From Flavobacteriia bacterium (GTDB taxonomy: Bacteria > Bacteroidota > Bacteroidia > Flavobacteriales > Flavobacteriaceae): a stretch of DNA of 6,411 nucleotides. The stretch covers positions 1 to 6,411 of the forward strand of contig QNYL01000224.1 of the NCBI GenBank assembly GCA_003973375.1. The letters are read 5' to 3'. This document shows positions 1-6,069 of the stretch, in pieces; the stretch's first letter is position 1; every line of letters begins with the position of its first letter. A program made the position numbers and the translations under genes. The notes beneath the pieces were generated by a model. It saw only the letters and a list, made by a program, of their open reading frames with translations. It made no database searches and was not told the origin of the DNA.

Positions 1-434
1 AGGTTCATCGGCATATCAATAGCTATAAGATCACCCTCTTCGATATTTAAGTTCCTTAATCCGTTTGCAATTTGGTTTACAAGATTCTTAAGTTCTTTCT
101 GACTAACTTTTTGAAGTTTGCCATTTTCCTCCTGAAAAATTACAGCAATATTTTTGTCATGGTTCTGAAAACAGGAATCGACAATATTAAAACGGGCTCC
201 TTTAAGCCATTCGGGCTGTTCAACGCCTTTGGAAATATCTAAAACAGATTCGTATTTTTTATTAAAAAAGATATTGAGATTATCAACAGTTTGCGACCAG
301 AAATTTTCTTTCTGATCAGCAGACCATTTCCGGAATTCCATATAAGAGTCAAAACCATTCTTTTGCATCATCTGGTGGATGTTGCTTCTTTCGATGATCT
401 TTTGAGTGGGAACCCATGAAATTTTTAACGACAT
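1..434 (-). CDS. AMP-dependent acyl-CoA ligase (acetyl-CoA synthetase-like), N-terminal part, cut by window edge
   Basis: Partial gene: the first 144 codons are present and the rest lies beyond the left edge. The translation begins MSLKISWVPTQKIIERSN. It contains YMEFRKWS (31-38), NFWSQTV (44-50) and QPEWLKGARFNIVDSCF (73-89), the pattern of the acetyl-CoA-synthetase N-terminal domain that precedes the AMP-binding domain. ELKNLVNQIANGLRNLNIEEGD (about 114-135) matches the start of the adenylating domain. Family members activate a carboxylic acid to an acyl-AMP and then transfer it to CoA in the cytoplasm. The AMP-binding signature and the catalytic lysine region are outside the window, so the substrate (acetate, acetoacetate, propionate or other) cannot be decided. 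The ATG is one base after the PBP1A stop codon, with no evident Shine-Dalgarno sequence, so translation is probably coupled and it is probably the next gene of the same operon. Family identification is firm; specificity is open. Confidence 0.85.
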   Translation of the reverse strand, partial: MSLKISWVPTQKIIERSNIHQMMQKNGFDSYMEFRKWSADQKENFWSQTVDNLNIFFNKKYESVLDISKGVEQPEWLKGARFNIVDSCFQNHDKNIAVIFQEENGKLQKVSQKELKNLVNQIANGLRNLNIEEGDLIAIDMPMN

Positions 435-435
435 T

Positions 436-2724
436 TTAAAAATCTAATTCTTCTTCTTTCTTTTCGTCTTTTTTCTCTTTTTCTTTTTCTTTTTCTTTGC
501 AATCAATTTCAATACTCAGGTTTCTGGGTTTTTCAAATTCAGCCGTACTAATATCAAGCGATTTGTCGGCATAACATTTTTGCATATATAAAGCCCATAT
601 GGGAAGTGCCATAGAAGCACCTTGTCCGTGCCCCAAATCAGGGAAGTGAACTGAACGGTCTTCACCACCCACCCATACGCCTGAGGCCAGATTCGGAACC
701 ATTCCCATAAACCAGCCATCCGACTGATTTTGTGTAGTTCCGGTTTTACCGGCAATAGGATTTTTAAATTTATAAGGATAACCTGTAGCAACACCGTCAG
801 GGTATCTTCCCCCGGTGGTTCTCAATCTTATACCGGAACCTGAACGTGTTACTCCTTCCATTAAATTGATAGCAACATAAGCAATCTCTTCACTGAGAAC
901 TTCTTTGGTTTCGGGTGAGAATTCTTCGAGAACCGTACCATTTTTATCTTCAATTCTCAGAATCATCATCGGTTTGATGTACATGCCTTTGTTGGCAAAA
1001 GTATTCAGGGCAGCCAGCATTTCGAATAAGCTCAGGTCGATGGTTCCAAGTGCAATGGAAGGAACGGCAGGTATATCGGATGTAATTCCAAGATTGTGGG
1101 CCAGTTTTACAACGTTGAGCGGGCCAACCTGATCGATAAGATTGGCGGTGATCACATTTACAGAATTTGCCAGAGCATCTTTTAAAGTTTTCATCCCTCC
1201 GTATTTGTTGCTGGCATTTTTAGGGGTCCAGTCCTCTGCCAGATCATATTTTCCTGCAGGAATGGTATAGGGCGTATTTGGAAATTCATCGCAGGGAGAC
1301 AAATGCAACTGGTTGATAGCCGTAGCGTAAACAAAAGGTTTAAAGGTAGATCCTACCTGACGTTTTCCCTGTTTTACATGGTCGTACTGAAAATGTTTAT
1401 AATTAATTCCACCAACCCAGGCTTTAACATGTCCTGTTTCCACTTCGAGCGACATCATTCCTGCCTGAAGGAAATATTTGTAGTAACGGATAGAATCATA
1501 AGGAGTCATAACGGTATCGATCTCTCCTTTCCAGGAAAAGACCCGCATAGGTCTTTCTTTTTTAAAGGAAGCGATGATTTCATCTTCCGATTTGCCTTTG
1601 CGTTTCATTTTTTTCCAGCGGTTACTCCTCTTCATAGCGAGTTTCATAGTTCTCGCCACCTGATCTTCTTCAATATCATAAAAAGGAGCAGTTTTATTTT
1701 TTTTCTGTACCTTAAAGAAGATGTTTTGCAGATTTCTCATGTGTTCATCCACAGCTTCTTCGGCGTATTTTTGCATTCTTGAATCGATGGTGACAAAGAT
1801 TTTTAAACCGTCACGGTAAATATTGTACTGAGAACCATCGGGTTTTGGGTTCTTTTTGATCCACGATTTCATAAAATCTCTTACATATTCTCTGAAATAA
1901 GTAGCAATTCCGTCGCTGTGCCCTTCCAGGTGCATATCGAGATGTAGAGGCAATTGCTGAAGAGAATCTTTTTCGGCTTCAGTAATAAATTCATTGCGCT
2001 CCATTTGTTTAAATACCACATTCCTTCTTTCTTTAACCAGTTCAGGTCGCCTTACCGGATTGTAAAGAGAGGAATTTTTAAGCATTCCTACCAGCATAGC
2101 AGATTCCTCAATGCTAAGATCTTTAGGTTCCTTGCCGAAATGTATCCTCGCTGCCGAACGGATTCCCACAGCATTATGCCCGAAATCATATTTATTGAAA
2201 TACATGGTAAGTATTTCATTTTTGGTGTACTGTCTTTCCAGCCGTATGGAAATGATCCATTCTTTGACCTTTTGAATGAGTCGTTTAAAGATATTTCCGG
2301 AAGCTTTTTTTGTAAACAGCATTTTTGAGAGTTGCTGAGTAATGGTACTGGCACCTCCACCTTGTCCAAATTTAGCAACGGCTCTTAAAAGTCCGCGCCC
2401 GTCTATACCGGAATGTTCGTAATATCTTTCATCTTCGGTGGCAACCAGTGCTTTGATCAGATTGTCGGGAAGATCTTTAAATTTAACGGGAGTACGGTTT
2501 TCACGGTAGTATTTTCCCAGGGTTTTTCCATCAGAGGAGATCACCTCTGTAGCCAGATTACTTTCCGGGTTTTCAAGTTCTTCAAAAGTTGGAAGTTTCC
2601 CGAAAAAGCCAAAAGAGGCCAGTAAGAATATTAAGATCAGGAAAACTATTCCACCAAAGAATGTATACCAGATCCATTTGGTAAATTTTGAAACCGGAGT
2701 TTTTTTCTTTTTTTCTGCGGCCAT
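436..2724 (-). CDS. Class A penicillin-binding protein, PBP1A type (bifunctional glycosyltransferase/transpeptidase)
   Basis: 762-residue inner-membrane enzyme that polymerises lipid II into glycan strands and cross-links the stem peptides in the periplasm. A short lysine-rich cytoplasmic N-terminus is followed by one membrane helix (about residues 17-40). The GT51 domain shows EDERYYEHSG (97-106, catalytic Glu97), GGGASTITQQLSK (122-134) and TKNEILTMYFN (167-177, second acidic residue Glu170). The transpeptidase domain shows all three active-site motifs: STFK (459-462, nucleophile Ser459), SVN (521-523) and KTGT (660-663). Between the domains, about residues 325-420, is a highly charged, lysine-rich insert that replaces the usual linker/OB region. 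The C-terminus (about 743-762) is a Lys/Glu-only low-complexity tail. Length fits class A PBPs. The start ATG lies two bases after the gldH stop and directly precedes the charged and hydrophobic N-terminus. No catalytic residue is missing, so the enzyme should be active. Confidence 0.96.
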   Translation of the reverse strand: MAAEKKKKTPVSKFTKWIWYTFFGGIVFLILIFLLASFGFFGKLPTFEELENPESNLATEVISSDGKTLGKYYRENRTPVKFKDLPDNLIKALVATEDERYYEHSGIDGRGLLRAVAKFGQGGGASTITQQLSKMLFTKKASGNIFKRLIQKVKEWIISIRLERQYTKNEILTMYFNKYDFGHNAVGIRSAARIHFGKEPKDLSIEESAMLVGMLKNSSLYNPVRRPELVKERRNVVFKQMERNEFITEAEKDSLQQLPLHLDMHLEGHSDGIATYFREYVRDFMKSWIKKNPKPDGSQYNIYRDGLKIFVTIDSRMQKYAEEAVDEHMRNLQNIFFKVQKKNKTAPFYDIEEDQVARTMKLAMKRSNRWKKMKRKGKSEDEIIASFKKERPMRVFSWKGEIDTVMTPYDSIRYYKYFLQAGMMSLEVETGHVKAWVGGINYKHFQYDHVKQGKRQVGSTFKPFVYATAINQLHLSPCDEFPNTPYTIPAGKYDLAEDWTPKNASNKYGGMKTLKDALANSVNVITANLIDQVGPLNVVKLAHNLGITSDIPAVPSIALGTIDLSLFEMLAALNTFANKGMYIKPMMILRIEDKNGTVLEEFSPETKEVLSEEIAYVAINLMEGVTRSGSGIRLRTTGGRYPDGVATGYPYKFKNPIAGKTGTTQNQSDGWFMGMVPNLASGVWVGGEDRSVHFPDLGHGQGASMALPIWALYMQKCYADKSLDISTAEFEKPRNLSIEIDCKEKEKEKEKKDEKKEEELDF
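478..495 (-). repeat. Hexanucleotide tandem repeat encoding the Lys-Glu tail of PBP1A
   Basis: Three perfect copies of TTTTTC on the plus strand (GAAAAA on the coding strand) encode alternating Glu and Lys near the PBP1A C-terminus. They sit in a wider tract, about 445-498, that is almost entirely pyrimidine on the plus strand. Because the unit is 6 bases, gain or loss of copies would lengthen or shorten the tail without a frameshift. Confidence 0.8.
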
Positions 2725-2726
2725 AA

Positions 2727-3236
2727 TCAGTTTGTTTTTTCAATTTCTACACCAACATCGGTAATCCCGTTCAGGTTGATTATCCCTTCCACATTTTGAT
2801 TCTTACGCATAGCCTGTTGGATGTCTATGGTGTATTTTCCGCTCTTTGGAAAGGTAACATTGGTTTTATATTCGAGTTTATTTTCTTTTATATCTGAGAT
2901 CCCGGTTCCGAGAAATCTTCCGTTCTTATCGGTCATTTCGTATTCCAGAGTATCAACGATATGGTAATTATCAGGAAACTGGATTCCTACAATTAAAAAT
3001 AAATTACTGAATTCGTAATCCATATTGTTCCTGATGTTGATATAGATGTTATTCTTTGAGATCGTATCAGTCGAATCAAAACTAAAGCTGATGATAGAAT
3101 CCTTATTCCAAAGAGCATCATCTATATTTTTATATTCCTGAAACACTGCATTCTTTGAACAGGAATTCAAACCTGCAGCGGCAAACAATACCAAAAGGAG
3201 TTTTGAAACTGATTTTAAATATCTTACAGCATTCAT
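2727..3236 (-). CDS. gldH: Gliding motility lipoprotein GldH
   Basis: 169-residue predicted lipoprotein of the GldH family, which in Flavobacterium johnsoniae is required for gliding and chitin use (family knowledge). I chose the ATG at 3236, not the longer open frame that starts at 3329. From 3236 the protein opens with a textbook lipoprotein signal: basic n-region (MNAVRYLKSVSK), hydrophobic core (LLLVLFAAAGL, 13-23) and lipobox LNSC (23-26), with Cys26 as the lipidated residue. The 31 extra codons of the longer frame overlap the end of ricT and would bury the signal peptide. The mature part has GldH-like features: FQEYKNIDDALWNKDSIISF just after the Cys, NIYINIRNNMDYEFSNLFL in the middle, and KSGKYTIDIQQAMR near the end; it looks like a beta-sandwich domain. 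The start is four bases after the ricT stop and the stop is two bases before the PBP1A start, so it is inside an operon. Confidence 0.92.
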   Translation of the reverse strand: MNAVRYLKSVSKLLLVLFAAAGLNSCSKNAVFQEYKNIDDALWNKDSIISFSFDSTDTISKNNIYINIRNNMDYEFSNLFLIVGIQFPDNYHIVDTLEYEMTDKNGRFLGTGISDIKENKLEYKTNVTFPKSGKYTIDIQQAMRKNQNVEGIINLNGITDVGVEIEKTN

Positions 3237-3240
3237 AAAA

Positions 3241-4416
3241 TTATTTTTTTGCTCTGTTTTGGGTGTTATTATTTCTGTTTCGGGATTTACGGTTCTTTCT
3301 TCTTTTCTTTCTCTTTTTAGGCTTGTCAAAGCGGGAAAGGCTGTTCTGTTCGATCAGATCTTCAGTCTTTATTATACTGTCATCTCCCAGTTCGAGTTCA
3401 AGGGAATAATCCTCCAGATTATCCGGTTTTTTATTCTCCTTGTTCATGGCAATAATCTCATTGGTCTGTTCCACCGTAAGCCTGTGCCATTGAACGGGGC
3501 TGTCTTTATAGGCATACCAGATAAGCCCTTTAAAAATATCCATTTTCTGGAAGATGGCGATTCCCTTTGCGGTTTTAAGTGTGGTGTACTGGTTAGGGAA
3601 TTTCTTTAAAGCATCCATATACGAATCGAGTTCGTAGTTCAGGCAGCATTTTAACTTACCGCATTGCCCGGCAAGTTTTAGCGGATTAAGTGATAATTGC
3701 TGGTAGCGCGCTGCAGTTGTACTTACCGATCTGAAATCGGTGAGCCAGGTAGAACAGCATAATTCCCTTCCACAGGAACCTATTCCGCCCAGGCGGGAAG
3801 CTTCCTGACGAAGACCAACCTGTTTCATTTCAACACGAATACTGAAAGTTCCGGCAAGTTCACGTATCAATTGTCTGAAATCCACCCTTTCATCAGCAGT
3901 ATAATAAAAAATTGCTTTATTGCCGTCTCCCTGAAACTCTACGTCAGATAATTTCATCTTGAGCCCGAGACGACTGATGATCAGTCTTGATTTTCTTTGT
4001 ACTTCTGCTTCTTTATCTCTGGCAGCTTTCCATACATCGATATCTTTTTGTGAGGCTTTCCTGTAGATCTGAGGCAGATCGGGTGCATCAACCAATACAT
4101 TTTTTTTACGCATCTGAACTTTTACAAGTTCGCCGGTAAGCGAAACGGTACCAATGTCATGGCCGGGAGAGGTTTCCACAGCAACAATATCGCCCATACA
4201 AAGCGGTAATTTTTTGGTATTCCGGTAAAAATTCTTTCTTCCGTTCTTAAAACGGATTTCAACCACATCAAATTTTTCCTGACCCTGAGGTAATTCCATA
4301 TTGGCCAGCCAGTCGAAAACAGTAAGTTTTCCACAGTTTCCAGAGGAGCATTCACCATTGTTTCCGCATCCTTTGGGTATTCCATTTATAGTTGAAGAGC
4401 AAGTAGTACAGCTCAT
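3241..4416 (-). CDS. ricT: PSP1-domain protein, RicT (YaaT) family, with Cys-rich N-terminus and basic tail
   Basis: 391-residue cytoplasmic protein. The core matches RicT/YaaT: an N-terminal beta-rich part (about 48-100, VVEIRFKNGR and GDIVAVETSPGHDIGTV), the PSP1 conserved region (about 118-197, including IFYYTADERVDFRQLIREL at 169-187) and the two family cysteine signatures GIGSCGRELCC (211-221) and GQCGKLKCCLNYE (250-262). In Bacillus subtilis RicT forms a complex with RicA and RicF that binds [4Fe-4S] clusters and works with RNase Y on mRNA processing; neither partner is encoded in this window. Two parts are unlike the short Bacillus protein: an N-terminal extension with five cysteines (Cys3, 6, 17, 23, 28), and a C-terminal region ending in a Lys/Arg/Asn-rich tail (365-391) of the kind that can bind nucleic acid. 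The start is taken at the first ATG because the cysteine-rich segment follows immediately. It is the first gene of the tight series with gldH, PBP1A and the acyl-CoA ligase. Function in this phylum is inferred. Confidence 0.9.
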   Translation of the reverse strand: MSCTTCSSTINGIPKGCGNNGECSSGNCGKLTVFDWLANMELPQGQEKFDVVEIRFKNGRKNFYRNTKKLPLCMGDIVAVETSPGHDIGTVSLTGELVKVQMRKKNVLVDAPDLPQIYRKASQKDIDVWKAARDKEAEVQRKSRLIISRLGLKMKLSDVEFQGDGNKAIFYYTADERVDFRQLIRELAGTFSIRVEMKQVGLRQEASRLGGIGSCGRELCCSTWLTDFRSVSTTAARYQQLSLNPLKLAGQCGKLKCCLNYELDSYMDALKKFPNQYTTLKTAKGIAIFQKMDIFKGLIWYAYKDSPVQWHRLTVEQTNEIIAMNKENKKPDNLEDYSLELELGDDSIIKTEDLIEQNSLSRFDKPKKRKKRRKNRKSRNRNNNTQNRAKK

Positions 4417-4434
4417 AAATTATTCTTTATTTAA

Positions 4435-4450
4435 GATCGATAGATCGATA
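4435..4450. repeat. Tandem 8-bp repeat GATCGATA x2 upstream of ricT
   Basis: GATCGATAGATCGATA is two exact copies of an 8-mer, each containing the palindrome ATCGAT. It lies 19-34 bases upstream of the ricT start codon, where a regulator could bind. No known operator is recognised, so the role is unknown; it could be chance. Confidence 0.4.
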
Positions 4451-4470
4451 TAAAATTCACATTCATTTTT

Positions 4471-4512
4471 CAGGCAGGTAAATATACTCAATATTGAGAA
4501 ATTATCTGCCGG
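4471..4512. other. Imperfect inverted repeat (hairpin or cruciform) between the ferredoxin gene and ricT
   Basis: Outer arms GGCAGGTAA (4473-4481) and TTATCTGCC (4502-4510) pair over 9 positions with one mismatch, which is a G:U pair in plus-strand RNA and an A:C mismatch in minus-strand RNA. Inside lies a perfect 12-bp palindrome, CTCAATATTGAG (4487-4498). It begins a few bases after the ferredoxin stop. On the minus strand it is followed by an A-rich run, not a T-run, so it is a poor intrinsic terminator for the ferredoxin transcript. It could be a weak terminator, an mRNA-end stabilising structure, or part of the ricT promoter region. Confidence 0.45.
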
Positions 4513-4517
4513 GTTGT

Positions 4518-4748
4518 TTATTTAATCTTTACACTGATGATTTTTGCGGGGCAAGCCTCCTTGGCTTTTACACTATCCTCATAGATATTGTCATCGGGCG
4601 ATTTTAAAGTATGGAAGCCTTTTCGCTCCTGCGAATGGATCAATACAGATTTTCCGTCTTTTTTCGACATCTGAAATTGTTCCGGAGCCAGTTCCACGCA
4701 ATAATTACAACCGATACATTTTTTTCGTTGTAAAGTAATAATAACCAT
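4518..4748 (-). CDS. Small single-cluster [4Fe-4S] ferredoxin
   Basis: 76-residue soluble electron carrier. Three ligands lie in the N-terminal motif C-IG-C-NY-C (Cys11, Cys14, Cys17) and the fourth is Cys66 in KEACPAKI, the usual Cys-Pro of one-cluster ferredoxins. About 48 residues separate the two ligand groups, so only one [4Fe-4S] cluster is expected; there is no second CxxCxxC motif. The sequence between is charged and has no membrane segment. The start ATG precedes MVIITLQRKKCIGC, a normal beta-strand lead-in. It is on the same strand as ricT, 101 bases upstream, and divergent from holB. The redox partner is not evident. Proximity to RicT, a cluster-binding family, makes a functional link possible but unproven. 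Confidence 0.9.
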   Translation of the reverse strand: MVIITLQRKKCIGCNYCVELAPEQFQMSKKDGKSVLIHSQERKGFHTLKSPDDNIYEDSVKAKEACPAKIISVKIK

Positions 4749-4874
4749 TAATTCTTTTTCTTTGAAGGATCAGATTGGCAAAAATAGAATAATTTTTAAC
4801 TTCATACCTCCATATTTAAGGTTAAAACACGTTTTTTTATCTGTAATATCATAAGTTTTTTCTTTATTTGTACT
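4749..4874. promoter_or_regulatory. Divergent intergenic region between the ferredoxin gene and holB
   Basis: This 126-bp, very A/T-rich gap must hold promoters for both directions. Apart from the candidate ferredoxin box at 4779-4786, the best holB-side match is TAAGTTTT at 4852-4859 (one base off the TAnnTTTG pattern), which would give a very short leader. No RNA gene or convincing operator was found in it. Confidence 0.5.
4779..4786 (-). promoter_or_regulatory. Candidate Bacteroidota -7 element for the ferredoxin gene
   Basis: Read on the minus strand this is TATTTTTG, a full match to the TAnnTTTG -7 consensus of Bacteroidota sigma factor promoters. It would place transcription start roughly 25-30 bases before the ferredoxin ATG. 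No TTG is seen at the expected -33 distance, so the call rests on one box in A/T-rich DNA. Confidence 0.35.
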
Positions 4875-6035
4875 ATGCTTTTTGAAGATATTATCGGACA
4901 GGAAAATATTAAGAAACATCTCATCAAAACCGTTGCCAACGGAAGGATACCTCATGCACAGTTGTTTGTGGCTCCTCAGGGTAGCGGGGCGCTGCCTATG
5001 GCCATTGCCTTTGCACAGTATATTTTGTGTAAGAATTATAATGAAGATTCCTCGGAAGAGAAGAGCAGATGTAATCACAACGCCGAAAAGCTGATCCATC
5101 CCGATCTGCATTTTGTATTTCCTGTGGCTACAAATTCAAAAGTAAAAAGTCATCCTGTGAGCAATCTTTTTTTAGAGGAATGGCGAACATTTGTTAAAGA
5201 AACCCCTTACGGAAGTCTGTATAATTGGTATCAGCATCTGGGTATAGAAAAAAAACAGGGACAAATAGGCGTTGATGAGGCAGAAGATATTGTTAAGAAA
5301 TTATCCTTAAAACCTTATGAAGGAGGTTTTAAAGTGATGATCATCTGGATGGCGGAAAAATTAAATACTGCAGCAGCCAATAAACTGTTGAAAATTATAG
5401 AGGAACCTCCCGAAAACACCATCCTGATCCTGATTGCAGAAGATGAAGAACAGATTATTAAAACCATTTTGTCGCGTTGTCAGATTCTGAATTTTAAATC
5501 GCTTAGCGAAGGAGAAATTAAGAAAGCACTGATCAAAAGGGAACAGGTTGATGAAAAACTTGCTGCAAAGATCGCACACAGAGCCAATGGAAATTACAAC
5601 AAGGCTGTTCATCTGTTACACAATGATGCAAATGACCTGGCTTTTGAAAACTGGTTTATATTTTGGGTGAGAACTGCATTTAAAGCTAAAGGAAATGCAG
5701 CTGTGATCCAGGATCTGGTAAGCTGGAGCGATGAGATCTCCCGCTCGGGCAGAGAAACGCAAAAAAGATTTTTACAATACTGTTTGCAGTTTTTCAGGCA
5801 GGCAATGCTTCTGAACTACAAGGTGGATGAACTGGTGTATTACGAGCCTCAGACTCAGAATTTTGATATTAATAAATTTGCTCCTTTTGTACACAGTGCC
5901 AATATTGTGAATATTATCAATGCACTGAGCGAGGCGATTTATCATATTGAAAGAAACGGTAATGCCAAGATCATTCTGCTGGATCTGTCTATAAATCTAA
6001 CCCGTTTTTTACATCAAAAAGAAGGTGTAAAATAA
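4875..6035 (+). CDS. holB: DNA polymerase III subunit delta' (clamp loader)
   Basis: 386-residue AAA+-like clamp-loader subunit that helps load the sliding clamp onto primed DNA at the replication fork. The start MLFEDIIGQENIKKHL is the usual opening of delta' (D-x-I-GQE). The Walker A position reads APQGSGAL (33-40): Gly36 and Gly38 remain but the lysine and threonine are replaced by Ala39 and Leu40. The Walker B position reads VMIIWMAEKLN (144-154) in place of a DEA(D/E) motif. Nucleotide hydrolysis is therefore not expected, as is usual for delta'. The sensor-1/arginine-finger motif SRC is present (200-202), as is the NKLLKIIEEPPENT segment (159-172). The zinc-module region keeps only Cys52 and Cys66 of the typical four cysteines. 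A C-terminal helical collar domain follows (about 230-386). It is divergent from the ferredoxin-ricT group and convergent with the right-edge gene. Confidence 0.94.
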   Translation: MLFEDIIGQENIKKHLIKTVANGRIPHAQLFVAPQGSGALPMAIAFAQYILCKNYNEDSSEEKSRCNHNAEKLIHPDLHFVFPVATNSKVKSHPVSNLFLEEWRTFVKETPYGSLYNWYQHLGIEKKQGQIGVDEAEDIVKKLSLKPYEGGFKVMIIWMAEKLNTAAANKLLKIIEEPPENTILILIAEDEEQIIKTILSRCQILNFKSLSEGEIKKALIKREQVDEKLAAKIAHRANGNYNKAVHLLHNDANDLAFENWFIFWVRTAFKAKGNAAVIQDLVSWSDEISRSGRETQKRFLQYCLQFFRQAMLLNYKVDELVYYEPQTQNFDINKFAPFVHSANIVNIINALSEAIYHIERNGNAKIILLDLSINLTRFLHQKEGVK

Positions 6036-6047
6036 TTTTTACGCCTT
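6022..6047 (+). terminator. Probable intrinsic terminator overlapping the holB stop codon
   Basis: Arms AAGGTGTAAAA (6022-6032) and TTTTACGCCTT (6037-6047) form an 11-bp stem, including one U:G pair in plus-strand RNA, around the loop TAAT. The holB stop codon (6033-6035) lies in the loop. The downstream plus-strand sequence is moderately T-rich (AATTTCATTTGTT). Read leftward, the hairpin is followed by CTTTTTG, so it may also serve the convergent gene, with one A:C mismatch in that direction. Confidence 0.6.
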
Positions 6048-6069
6048 AATTTCATTTGTTGCCAAAAAC

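Noticed and set aside
905..2625. Several open frames on the plus strand inside the PBP1A gene
   Set aside because: They are antisense to a gene with all catalytic motifs intact, show no recognisable domains, and have compositions typical of reversed coding sequence.
4122..4385. Minus-strand open frame inside ricT in another frame
   Set aside because: It overlaps conserved RicT sequence entirely; a shadow frame.
4471..4512. Classical intrinsic terminator for the ferredoxin gene
   Set aside because: The hairpin has an A:C mismatch in the relevant RNA and is followed by an A-rich, not U-rich, run; kept only as a structured element.
4863..4870. TTTATTTG as a holB -7 promoter box
   Set aside because: It lacks the TA at the correct position, has no -33 partner, and is only a few bases from the ATG.
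4770..5111. Minus-strand open frame covering the promoter gap and the start of holB
   Set aside because: It is antisense to the well-supported holB start and its product has no family-like pattern.
4875..6035. Mutated Walker A in holB as a sign of a pseudogene
   Set aside because: Delta' subunits normally lack a working P-loop, and the frame is full length with the SRC motif intact.
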